Shown here one piece after another: positions 1 to 4,873 of a stretch of 6,892 nucleotides of DNA; the stretch's first letter is position 1, and the number at the start of each line of letters is the position of its first letter. Both the position numbers and the translations under genes were made by a program. A model generated the notes under the pieces. The model searched no databases. It was not told the DNA's origin and saw only the letters and a list, made by a program, of their open reading frames with translations. The DNA lies in assembly GCA_937910785.1 (NCBI GenBank), contig CALDLG010000173.1, forward strand, positions 1-6,892, in the 5' to 3' direction. Origin of the DNA: an uncultured Lachnospiraceae bacterium (GTDB lineage: Bacteria > Bacillota > Clostridia > Lachnospirales > Lachnospiraceae).

Positions 1-1
1 G

Positions 2-334
2 GAATTTTTTGCGGAAGTAAAGGAACAGTTTCAGAAGGCGGATGTGAGCCATGTGACGGAGCATCTGGCGTATCAGTTTAATATCACCGGAGAGGCGGCA
101 GGTATTTTTTATGTGGAAGTAAAAGACGGAAAGCTTTTCGTAGAGCCGTATGAGTATTATGACAGAGACGCTGTTTTTACGGCGAAGGCGGAAACGCTGA
201 AAAAGATTGCCGCAGGAGAACAGGACCCGATTCTGGCAGTGACGCTGCAGAAACTGAAGGTGGAGGGAAATATCGATAAGGCCCTGAAACTGAAAGATCT
301 GATCGGGAGCGCGAAGAAGAAAAAGAAATCGTGA
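2..334 (+). CDS. SCP2 sterol/lipid-binding domain protein, 5' end cut off by the window
   Basis: The frame is open from the left edge (codon at 2-4) to TGA at 332-334, giving 110 visible residues. A GTG at 44 could be read as a start, but the residues before it (EFFAEVKEQFQKADVS) match the N-terminal helix of small bacterial SCP2-domain proteins, so the gene very likely begins just outside the window and lacks only a few residues here. The core reads HLAYQFNITGEAAGIFYVEV, then VEPYEYYDRDAVFTAKAETL and KLKVEGNIDKALKL, the usual SCP2 strand and helix order: an amphipathic beta-sheet, a segment reading out to a central helix, and a final helix over the lipid pocket. The family binds fatty acyl or other hydrophobic ligands; in Clostridia its physiological role is not established. 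No signal peptide or membrane segment is visible. The C-terminus is a run of lysines (KKKKKS), a basic tail that could touch nucleic acid or membrane. The stop lies only 8 bases before the next promoter, with no terminator between, so read-through into the RNA region is possible. Confidence 0.85.
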   Translation, partial: EFFAEVKEQFQKADVSHVTEHLAYQFNITGEAAGIFYVEVKDGKLFVEPYEYYDRDAVFTAKAETLKKIAAGEQDPILAVTLQKLKVEGNIDKALKLKDLIGSAKKKKKS

Positions 335-342
335 GGGTAATC

Positions 343-371
343 TTGACTTTTTACTGTTGATCTGTTAGGAT
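343..371 (+). promoter_or_regulatory. Sigma-A-type promoter for the structured RNA
   Basis: TTGACT (343-348) and TAGGAT (366-371) are separated by exactly 17 bases, matching TTGACA/TATAAT at 5/6 and 4/6 positions. The expected transcription start is about 378, which is where the outer strand of the long-range helix begins (378-393). That agreement supports both calls. An alternative pair, TTTACT (349-354) with TAAAAT (371-376) and 16-base spacing, would start a few bases later. Confidence 0.6.
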
Positions 372-377
372 AAAATA

Positions 378-631
378 CATCATAAGCGCCGGTGCCGGTA
401 GAAAATGCCGGAAATATCGGGAAAGGAATTTGCATGTCGATTGTGTTCGTAACGGAGATTGCAAAATAAATATTGCAAGAGGTCAGACGGTCCCGCTACC
501 AGTCTGCCCTCATGTCTGCCTTACGAAATGCCTGATATGATGAATAAGAACCGGTGCTATGAGGAATCGGAGAAGAGTGTAACAAGATAAATGATGTCAA
601 TGAAGCATGGCTGTATGGCCATGCTTTTTTC
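378..631 (+). ncRNA. Structured noncoding RNA, family unassigned (possibly raiA-motif-like)
   Basis: No long reading frame fills this stretch, but it folds in a nested way when paired by hand. P1 joins 380-393 with 550-562 (13 pairs, one G-U, A384 bulged), and C378-G564 can extend it past an A-G mismatch. P2 joins 414-421 with 531-538 (8 pairs, one G-U). P3 joins 446-452 with 521-527 (7 perfect pairs). Inside P3 are two hairpins: TTGCAA at 459-464 with 473-478, and a longer one from 479-482/508-511 through 484-488/502-506 to 489-491/498-500, with loop CCCGCT. A pseudoknot between 437-442 and 565-570 is possible. The transcript would begin near 378, at the base of P1, and end at the terminator near 630, about 250 bases. 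Compact architecture, own promoter and own terminator argue for a stand-alone RNA. It lacks recognisable tmRNA, RNase P, SRP or T-box signatures. The size and the long-range closing helix would suit the raiA motif of Firmicutes or a divergent 6S RNA, but I cannot confirm either from memory. It could instead be the attenuated leader of the ABC operon at 715. Confidence 0.65.
603..630 (+). terminator. Intrinsic terminator ending the structured RNA
   Basis: A perfect 9-pair stem (603-611 with 618-626; core AGCATGGC/GCCATGCT) with a 6-base loop TGTATG is followed by a U-tract running to 630, then CTTT. This is a classic rho-independent terminator. It lies 38 bases after the last base of the long-range helix and about 84 bases before the ABC ATPase start, so it either ends the RNA gene or acts as an attenuator for the exporter operon. 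Confidence 0.85.
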
Positions 632-703
632 TTTAATAGGAAATTTTCGTAACCGTAATGTGAACCAGAGCGCAGGCAGAGGAGCGTGCGTTTTGTGTAT
701 ATC

Positions 704-710
704 AGAAAGG
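704..710 (+). promoter_or_regulatory. Ribosome binding site of the ABC ATPase
   Basis: AGAAAGG lies 4 bases before ATG 715 and 10 bases before the in-frame ATG 721, so the sequence does not settle which is used. The stretch between the terminator and this site (631-703) shows no promoter I would defend, so how the operon is started remains open. Confidence 0.5.
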
Positions 711-714
711 ATGT

Positions 715-1644
715 ATGTCAATGAATACAACAAGTATAATCGAAACCCAAAATCTGACGAAAGTCTATAGACGATATGTAAAAAAGGAGGGGGTCAGAGG
801 CAGCATTGTCAGCCTGTTCAAGAGAGAGTACGCGGAAAAAGAGGCGGTAAGGGGACTGGACCTGAAGATTGAAAAAGGGGAATTTGTCGGGCTGATCGGT
901 CAGAATGGCGCGGGAAAGACGACGCTGATAAAGATGCTGACCGGCATTATCGCGCCCACTTCCGGGGAAGTCAGTGTGCTCGGATATTATCCGAACGATT
1001 TAAAAAATGATTTCAAAAAGCAGTATGCTGTCGTCATGGGACAGAAGAGCCAGCTGTTCTTTGAACTGACGGTCAACGATATTCTGCGCTTATTTAAGGA
1101 AATTTATGAGATTCCGGAGAAAGTATTTCAGAGGAATAAGGCTTATTTTACGGAGCTTTTCGGAGTCCGGGAACTGATGGATGTACAGGTGAGAACGCTG
1201 TCTCTTGGAGAACGGATGAAGATGGAGCTTTTCGTCGCACTGCTGCATGAACCGGGTGTTCTGTTCCTGGACGAACCGACAATCGGACTTGATGTGGTCG
1301 CTTCCGGACAGATCCGGAAGTTTTTGAAAGAGATCAATGAGGAAAAGCACACAACGATTCTTCTGACTTCGCATTATATGGAGGATATCCGGACACTGTG
1401 CGAGCGTTGTGTCGTTCTCAATCATGGCGTTAAAATATATGATGGGAAAACGGAGGAGCTTTTTGGAGAAGAAGAGCCGGCGGTGGTTATGGAGAGGCTG
1501 TTTGGAGAGTCGGGAACGGCAGATGCGGAAGCTGCTGTGACGGAAACGCCGGGCGTGAAGAAATTAATACATGCGGAAATAACTGTGACGGGAGCAGCGG
1601 GCGTGAATACCGGAGAACGGAGAGGAGAGGAGCAGGACATATGA
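715..1644 (+). CDS. ABC-2-type exporter, ATP-binding subunit (COG4586-like)
   Basis: This is the ATPase of an exporter whose membrane parts are the next two genes; it hydrolyses ATP on the cytoplasmic face to drive transport of an unknown substrate. Of 309 residues, visible motifs are Walker A GQNGAGKTT (62-70), Q-loop Q110 in MGQKSQLFF, ABC signature LSLGE (162-166), Walker B VLFLDEP (182-188) with catalytic E187, D-loop GLD (191-193) and switch H220 in LTSH. All are intact, so the enzyme should be active. The early RRYVKKEGVRGS and FKREY segments and the Walker B continuation PTIGLDVV are typical of COG4586, a group regularly linked with COG4587 and COG3694 permeases. The last 50 or so residues (from about 258) are a low-complexity tail that contains a degenerate 16-residue tandem repeat and is not part of the ATPase fold. 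Start may be ATG 715 or ATG 721. The stop overlaps the next start by 4 bases (ATGA), implying translational coupling. Confidence 0.9.
   Translation: MSMNTTSIIETQNLTKVYRRYVKKEGVRGSIVSLFKREYAEKEAVRGLDLKIEKGEFVGLIGQNGAGKTTLIKMLTGIIAPTSGEVSVLGYYPNDLKNDFKKQYAVVMGQKSQLFFELTVNDILRLFKEIYEIPEKVFQRNKAYFTELFGVRELMDVQVRTLSLGERMKMELFVALLHEPGVLFLDEPTIGLDVVASGQIRKFLKEINEEKHTTILLTSHYMEDIRTLCERCVVLNHGVKIYDGKTEELFGEEEPAVVMERLFGESGTADAEAAVTETPGVKKLIHAEITVTGAAGVNTGERRGEEQDI
1522..1608 (+). repeat. Degenerate 48-base tandem repeat in the ATPase tail
   Basis: Copies at about 1522-1560 and 1570-1608 share ATGCGGAA, CTGTGACGG and GGGCGTGAA at a constant 48-base offset, roughly 29 of 39 positions identical by eye. 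They encode DAEAAVTETPGVKK and HAEITVTGAAGVNT. The offset is a multiple of three, so the duplication kept the frame and lengthened the C-terminal tail. Confidence 0.55.
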
Positions 1645-2441
1645 AAATGCGTAAATATATCGAAGTGGCCAAAGTTTATTTTAAGACACAGTTTGCATGG
1701 CGGGCGGATGTAATTTTTAACATGATTTTTACCATATCGAAGATCCTGTTCGCTTATCTGCTCTGGCATCTTGTTTTTGAGAGAAAAGAGTCCGTTGCCG
1801 GATTTACATTCCATGGCATGCTGTCGTACTATATTATCAGCTCTTTTTTATCCCAGCTGGAAATGTCGGGGGGAATCAGCAGTGAAATCTTTCATCGGAT
1901 CAGAAACGGCACATTTTCCAGGTATATGGTTGTTCCGGTAAATATGGAAGGTTATTTTGTGGCAATGGAGACAGGAGTCGTCATTTTCTATCTGGCGTTT
2001 GATCTGATTGCCGCGCTTTCGTGGGTTTTTCTTTTCCGGATTGAATTTGCGTTTGTAACGGATGCGGCCGTATGGCTGGGTGCGCTGTGCCTGATCCTGC
2101 TGGGTTTGTTTTTTATGGTACAGTTCAGCTATTATCTTGGGATTTTGACGTTAAAATATCAGGGAATCGACACGTTTCTCATGATAAAGAATAATCTGAT
2201 GGCGCTTATTACAGGAACGATTGTGCCGCTGACTCTGTTCCCGGAGGCGGTCGTTCGCGTGATGAAACTGCTGCCCTTTTATTATGTGACATATCTGCCC
2301 TCCATGCTTCTGATCGGGAGGTGCAGGGAGGAGGCCGTCCGGGGCATTGTGATTATGGCGGCATGGTGCCTTATGATGCAGTGGATGATTCGTCTGACAT
2401 GGAGCAGATACAGCAGAAAGTATGATGGGGTGGGAATATGA
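1641..2441 (+). CDS. ABC-2-type exporter, first membrane subunit (COG4587-like)
   Basis: This polytopic inner-membrane protein of 266 residues forms half of the exporter pore. Hydrophobic stretches lie at about 25-46, 58-72, 107-134, 142-168, 180-200, 207-225 and 233-250, consistent with six membrane spans plus re-entrant or amphipathic parts. The cytoplasmic motif IRNGTFSRYMVVPVN (87-101) corresponds to the I-x-x-G-x-(F/L)-x-x-x-L-x-x-P motif of the DUF990/ABC2_membrane_6 families. The PLTLFPE segment (196-202), followed by LLPFYYVTYLPSMLLIG (210-226), is also characteristic. The start ATG 1641 overlaps the ATPase stop and is preceded by a purine-rich GGAGAGGAG site (1623-1631). An in-frame ATG at 1647 is a possible alternative. 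The stop overlaps the next start by 4 bases. The substrate cannot be read from the sequence; related systems are annotated only as uncharacterised transporters. Confidence 0.85.
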   Translation: MKMRKYIEVAKVYFKTQFAWRADVIFNMIFTISKILFAYLLWHLVFERKESVAGFTFHGMLSYYIISSFLSQLEMSGGISSEIFHRIRNGTFSRYMVVPVNMEGYFVAMETGVVIFYLAFDLIAALSWVFLFRIEFAFVTDAAVWLGALCLILLGLFFMVQFSYYLGILTLKYQGIDTFLMIKNNLMALITGTIVPLTLFPEAVVRVMKLLPFYYVTYLPSMLLIGRCREEAVRGIVIMAAWCLMMQWMIRLTWSRYSRKYDGVGI

Positions 2442-3229
2442 GAAAATATTACAGAGTATTATTGGAACTTGCCAAGCTGCGTTTTCATAACCTGACGGTG
2501 TTTCGGCTGGATTTTTTCGGCCCATTTCTGGTAGACGGAAGCTTGTTCCTGATACAGCTTCTGGTATTCGGGGCTGTCTATAAGAATGTGGAAGCGATCG
2601 GGAGCTGGGAAAGCGGCGAAATGATCATCTATATCGGGACGTTTTCCCTGTTAAACGCGGTCAGTATGACGATCTGCTTTTTCGGGCTGATCGAGATTCC
2701 CGGAAAAATTCTGAATGGAGATATGGATTTGTATTTGACAAAACCGATCAGCCCGTTGTTTCGACTGACCTTCGAAAAAATGAATCCGGGTTCCATTCCG
2801 CTCGTACTGATGAGCATCTGCATTATTGTATATGGAATTCGGGCCGGCAGAATTTCCCCCGGCGGTAAAAATCTGTGTGCGTATTTTTTCTGGCTGGCAG
2901 TTATGGTGATATTGTATTATAATATGGAGGTCCTGATTCGTTCCATGTCCTTTTATATTTTGTCCAACGCAAGACTGGACCAGCTGGAAGAGGCGTGTCT
3001 GGATCTGTGTATGAAACTTCCGGGAATTGCTTTCTACGGCGTTTTCAAAGTGATTTTCTACATATTGATTCCTTATGGGATCATGGCAACGCTGCCGGTG
3101 CAGAGCCTGATCGGAGAACTGACATGGCGGGGCGCGCTGCTTGGAATTTCGGTAGTTTCCGGATTCAGCTTTTTGACCTGTTTCGTATGGACGAGAGGAA
3201 TCAGGCATTATAACAGCGCGAGTTCATAG
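2438..3229 (+). CDS. ABC-2-type exporter, second membrane subunit (COG3694-like)
   Basis: This is the partner membrane subunit, 263 residues, differing in sequence from the first, so the transporter is presumably a heterodimer of permeases with an ATPase homodimer. Hydrophobic segments fall near 26-50, 62-84, 118-136, 147-165, 197-220 and 233-250. The motif IPGKILNGDMDLYLTKPISPLF (87-108) carries the I-x-x-G-x-(L/M)-D-x-x-L-x-x-P signature of COG3694 proteins, and IPYGIMATLPVQSLIG (211-226) matches their conserved late membrane segment. It is the last gene of the three-gene operon. No intrinsic terminator with a U-tract follows; instead, 40 bases after the stop, a very large palindrome begins. 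A ribosome binding site sits inside the end of the previous gene (GGGGTGGGA, 2425-2433). Confidence 0.85.
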   Translation: MRKYYRVLLELAKLRFHNLTVFRLDFFGPFLVDGSLFLIQLLVFGAVYKNVEAIGSWESGEMIIYIGTFSLLNAVSMTICFFGLIEIPGKILNGDMDLYLTKPISPLFRLTFEKMNPGSIPLVLMSICIIVYGIRAGRISPGGKNLCAYFFWLAVMVILYYNMEVLIRSMSFYILSNARLDQLEEACLDLCMKLPGIAFYGVFKVIFYILIPYGIMATLPVQSLIGELTWRGALLGISVVSGFSFLTCFVWTRGIRHYNSASS

Positions 3230-3268
3230 AAGTGGAGTGAGAATCCTGATATGAAACGATAGTATATG

Positions 3269-3447
3269 GCGCCGGGTTAGCCCCCGTCCGGGCAGGACAC
3301 GTCTGTTTCGTGGCGGGGGTTCTTGAAAGGCGCCAGCGCTTAGCGAGGTTTTTACGAGCTTAGCGTCTGCTGCTGCCTTTCAAGGAGCGAAAGCGTGCCC
3401 CCAAACGAAACAGACGTGTCCTGCCCGGACGGGGGCTGACCCGGTGC
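3269..3447. repeat. 179-base palindromic element (long hairpin)
   Basis: Positions 3269-3311 pair with 3405-3447 for 43 consecutive positions. As DNA, 41 of 43 are Watson-Crick; the other two would be G-U in RNA. Pairing then resumes with GGGGG 3315-3319/CCCCC 3398-3402 and TTCTTGAAAGG 3320-3330/CCTTTCAAGGA 3376-3386. The inner part holds two direct copies of CTTAGCG either side of a T-rich loop (about 3348-3353), which pair imperfectly with each other. The right side has an extra 11 bases, GCGAAAGCGTG (3387-3397). No T-run follows on either strand, so it does not look like an intrinsic terminator. There is no reading frame of note inside. It may be a member of a dispersed palindromic repeat family or a MITE-like element; no target-site duplication is evident at the edges. 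The rest of the gap (3230-3268 and 3448-3488) shows no gene. Confidence 0.85.
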
Positions 3448-3471
3448 AGCCCGGAGGAAAAAGGACTGGTA

Positions 3472-3496
3472 TGCGTGTTAAAGCACGCGGAGAGGG
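3472..3496 (+). promoter_or_regulatory. Small hairpin and ribosome binding site before the MATE gene
   Basis: GCGTG (3473-3477) and CACGC (3484-3488) form a 5-pair hairpin with loop TTAAAG, immediately followed by the Shine-Dalgarno sequence GGAGAGGG (3489-3496). The site abuts ATG 3497 with no spacer but is 6 bases from ATG 3503, which decides the start in favour of 3503. Whether the hairpin modulates translation is unknown. Confidence 0.55.
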
Positions 3497-3502
3497 ATGC
3501 TT

Positions 3503-4852
3503 ATGAATTATGATATGACACAGGGAAGTATCATGAAAAATCTGCTGAAATTCGCTTTTCCGATTATGATTGGAAATATGCTGCAGCAGCTTTATAATGT
3601 GGTCGATACGCTTATCGTGGGACGGTATCTGGGAGAGAAGGCGCTGGCGGCGGTGGGGTCCTCCTATACGCTGATGGTTTTCGTGACTTCCGTTATTCTG
3701 GGGCTCTGCATGGGAAGCAGCGCTTTTTTCTCCATGCAGTTTGGCGGCAGGAATTATGACCGGCTGGAAAAGGGACTTTTTATCGCCTTTCTGTCGATCG
3801 GAGCCGTTGCGGTCGTTTTGAATATTCTGGTTTATGCAGGCATGGAAGGAATTCTTGTTTTTTTGAAAGTGCCGGATGAAGTGTCACCGTTGATGGAAGA
3901 ATATCTTGTGTGGATCTTTGCGGGGATCATGGCGACCTTTCTTTATAATTTTGTGGCAAATCTTCTGCGCGCGGTTGGCAATTCGATGGTTCCGCTCTGC
4001 TTTCTGGGGGCATCCGCAGCGCTTAATATTGTGCTGGATCTTCTTTTTATCAGAGGCTTTGGCTGGGGCGTCGGCGGCGCGGCGGCCGCGACGGTGCTCT
4101 CGCAATATGTGGCGGGCATCGGCATTTTCATCTATTATGATGTGAAGTATCCGCAGCTTCGGGTAAAAAAAGAAAATCGAAAATGGGACGGCGCAATCTT
4201 AAAGGAGCTGGCAGGCCTGTCCTCGCTGACCTGTCTTCAGCAGTCGATTATGAACTTCGGCATTCTGCTGGTTCAGGGGCTTGTAAACAGCTTTGGCCCT
4301 GTTGTAATGGCGGCGTTTGCCGCAGCGGTGAAGATCGACTCCTTTGCCTATGCGCCGGTACAGGATTTTGGCAATGCCTTTTCTACTTATGTGGCCCAGA
4401 ATTATGGCGCCGGAAAGGAAGAGCGGATTCGCAGAGGAATGAAAGATGCCATTCTGGGCGCTTTTCTCTTCTGCCTGCTGATCACCGTGATTGTTGTCGG
4501 TTTTGCGGAGCCGTTGATGGGACTCTTTATTGACAGGCAGAGCGTGGAGACGATCGCCGTTGGTGTCGGTTATCTTCGGATTGAAGGCGTCTTCTATTTT
4601 GGAATCGGTCTGTTGTTTTTGTTTTATGGTTATTACCGGGCGGTTCATAAGCCGGGCATTTCGGTCGTTTTAACAGTTGTATCGCTGGGGACCCGCGTCG
4701 TTCTGGCATACATTCTCTCGGCGGTTCCCGCAATCGGTGTAAGCGGTATCTGGATGGCGGTTCCGATCGGATGGGCATTGGCGGACCTGACGGGAGCAGG
4801 TTATTATATCGCGGAACGAAAAAGACGCGGCGGGAAGCTCGGAACGGAATGA
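3503..4852 (+). CDS. MATE-family multidrug/cation antiporter
   Basis: The product is an integral membrane exporter of the multi-antimicrobial extrusion family (COG0534), which uses a sodium or proton gradient to expel cationic drugs, dyes or metabolites. At 449 residues from ATG 3503 it has the family's usual length. An in-frame ATG at 3497 lies directly against the Shine-Dalgarno site and is less likely. The N-terminus MNYDMTQGSIMKNLLKFAFP leads into the family motif QQLYNVVDTLIVGRYLG (about 28-44). Around twelve hydrophobic spans follow. The two halves echo each other: NLLRAVGNSMVPL (about 153-165) in the first half and YYRAVHKPGISVVL (about 377-390) in the second, plus FGWGVGGAAAATVLSQ and AQNYGAGKEERIRRG at the expected places. 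A basic stretch between the halves (about 215-228) is the cytoplasmic linker. It is separated from the ABC operon by the large palindrome and probably has its own transcription; the M18 gene follows 21 bases later. Its substrate cannot be predicted. Confidence 0.92.
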   Translation: MNYDMTQGSIMKNLLKFAFPIMIGNMLQQLYNVVDTLIVGRYLGEKALAAVGSSYTLMVFVTSVILGLCMGSSAFFSMQFGGRNYDRLEKGLFIAFLSIGAVAVVLNILVYAGMEGILVFLKVPDEVSPLMEEYLVWIFAGIMATFLYNFVANLLRAVGNSMVPLCFLGASAALNIVLDLLFIRGFGWGVGGAAAATVLSQYVAGIGIFIYYDVKYPQLRVKKENRKWDGAILKELAGLSSLTCLQQSIMNFGILLVQGLVNSFGPVVMAAFAAAVKIDSFAYAPVQDFGNAFSTYVAQNYGAGKEERIRRGMKDAILGAFLFCLLITVIVVGFAEPLMGLFIDRQSVETIAVGVGYLRIEGVFYFGIGLLFLFYGYYRAVHKPGISVVLTVVSLGTRVVLAYILSAVPAIGVSGIWMAVPIGWALADLTGAGYYIAERKRRGGKLGTE

Positions 4853-4858
4853 AAGGAG
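4852..4858 (+). promoter_or_regulatory. Strong but distant ribosome binding site before the aminopeptidase
   Basis: AAAGGAG overlaps the last base of the MATE stop codon. It is 15 bases from ATG 4874, longer than the usual 5-10, with no ATG, GTG or TTG in between. A second in-frame ATG at 4895 has only a weak AAGAG-type site before it. The choice of start is therefore not settled. Confidence 0.5.
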
Positions 4859-4873
4859 AAGAAAAAGTAAACC

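Noticed and set aside
378..631. T-box, purine, c-di-GMP, cobalamin or THF riboswitch; tmRNA, RNase P or SRP RNA
   Set aside because: None of the conserved sequence blocks of these classes that I can recall is present, and the length does not suit tmRNA or RNase P.
631..703. Promoter for the ABC operon just downstream of the terminator
   Set aside because: TTTAAT (632-637) and TATATC (698-703) resemble -10 boxes, but neither has a convincing -35 at 16-18 bases.
591..770. 59-codon frame starting at ATG 591 and running through the terminator into the ABC ATPase gene
   Set aside because: It crosses the intrinsic terminator stem and overlaps the ATPase start in another frame, resembles no protein family I know, and its purine-rich upstream site (569-575) is too far from the ATG.
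2651..3208. Long minus-strand frame opposite the second permease
   Set aside because: It is a shadow of the permease codons; the encoded sequence is rich in Q, H, N and R and lacks any family motif or ribosome site.
3269..3447. Reading the palindrome as a rho-independent terminator for the exporter operon
   Set aside because: The stem is far longer than normal terminators and is not followed by a T-run on either strand.
3269..3447. Reading the palindrome as a CRISPR array or an insertion-sequence end pair
   Set aside because: There are no regularly spaced direct repeats and no transposase frame; the arms enclose only about 90 bases.
4199..4648. Minus-strand 149-codon frame opposite the MATE gene
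   Set aside because: It is a shadow frame of a clearly coding MATE gene with no recognisable domain.
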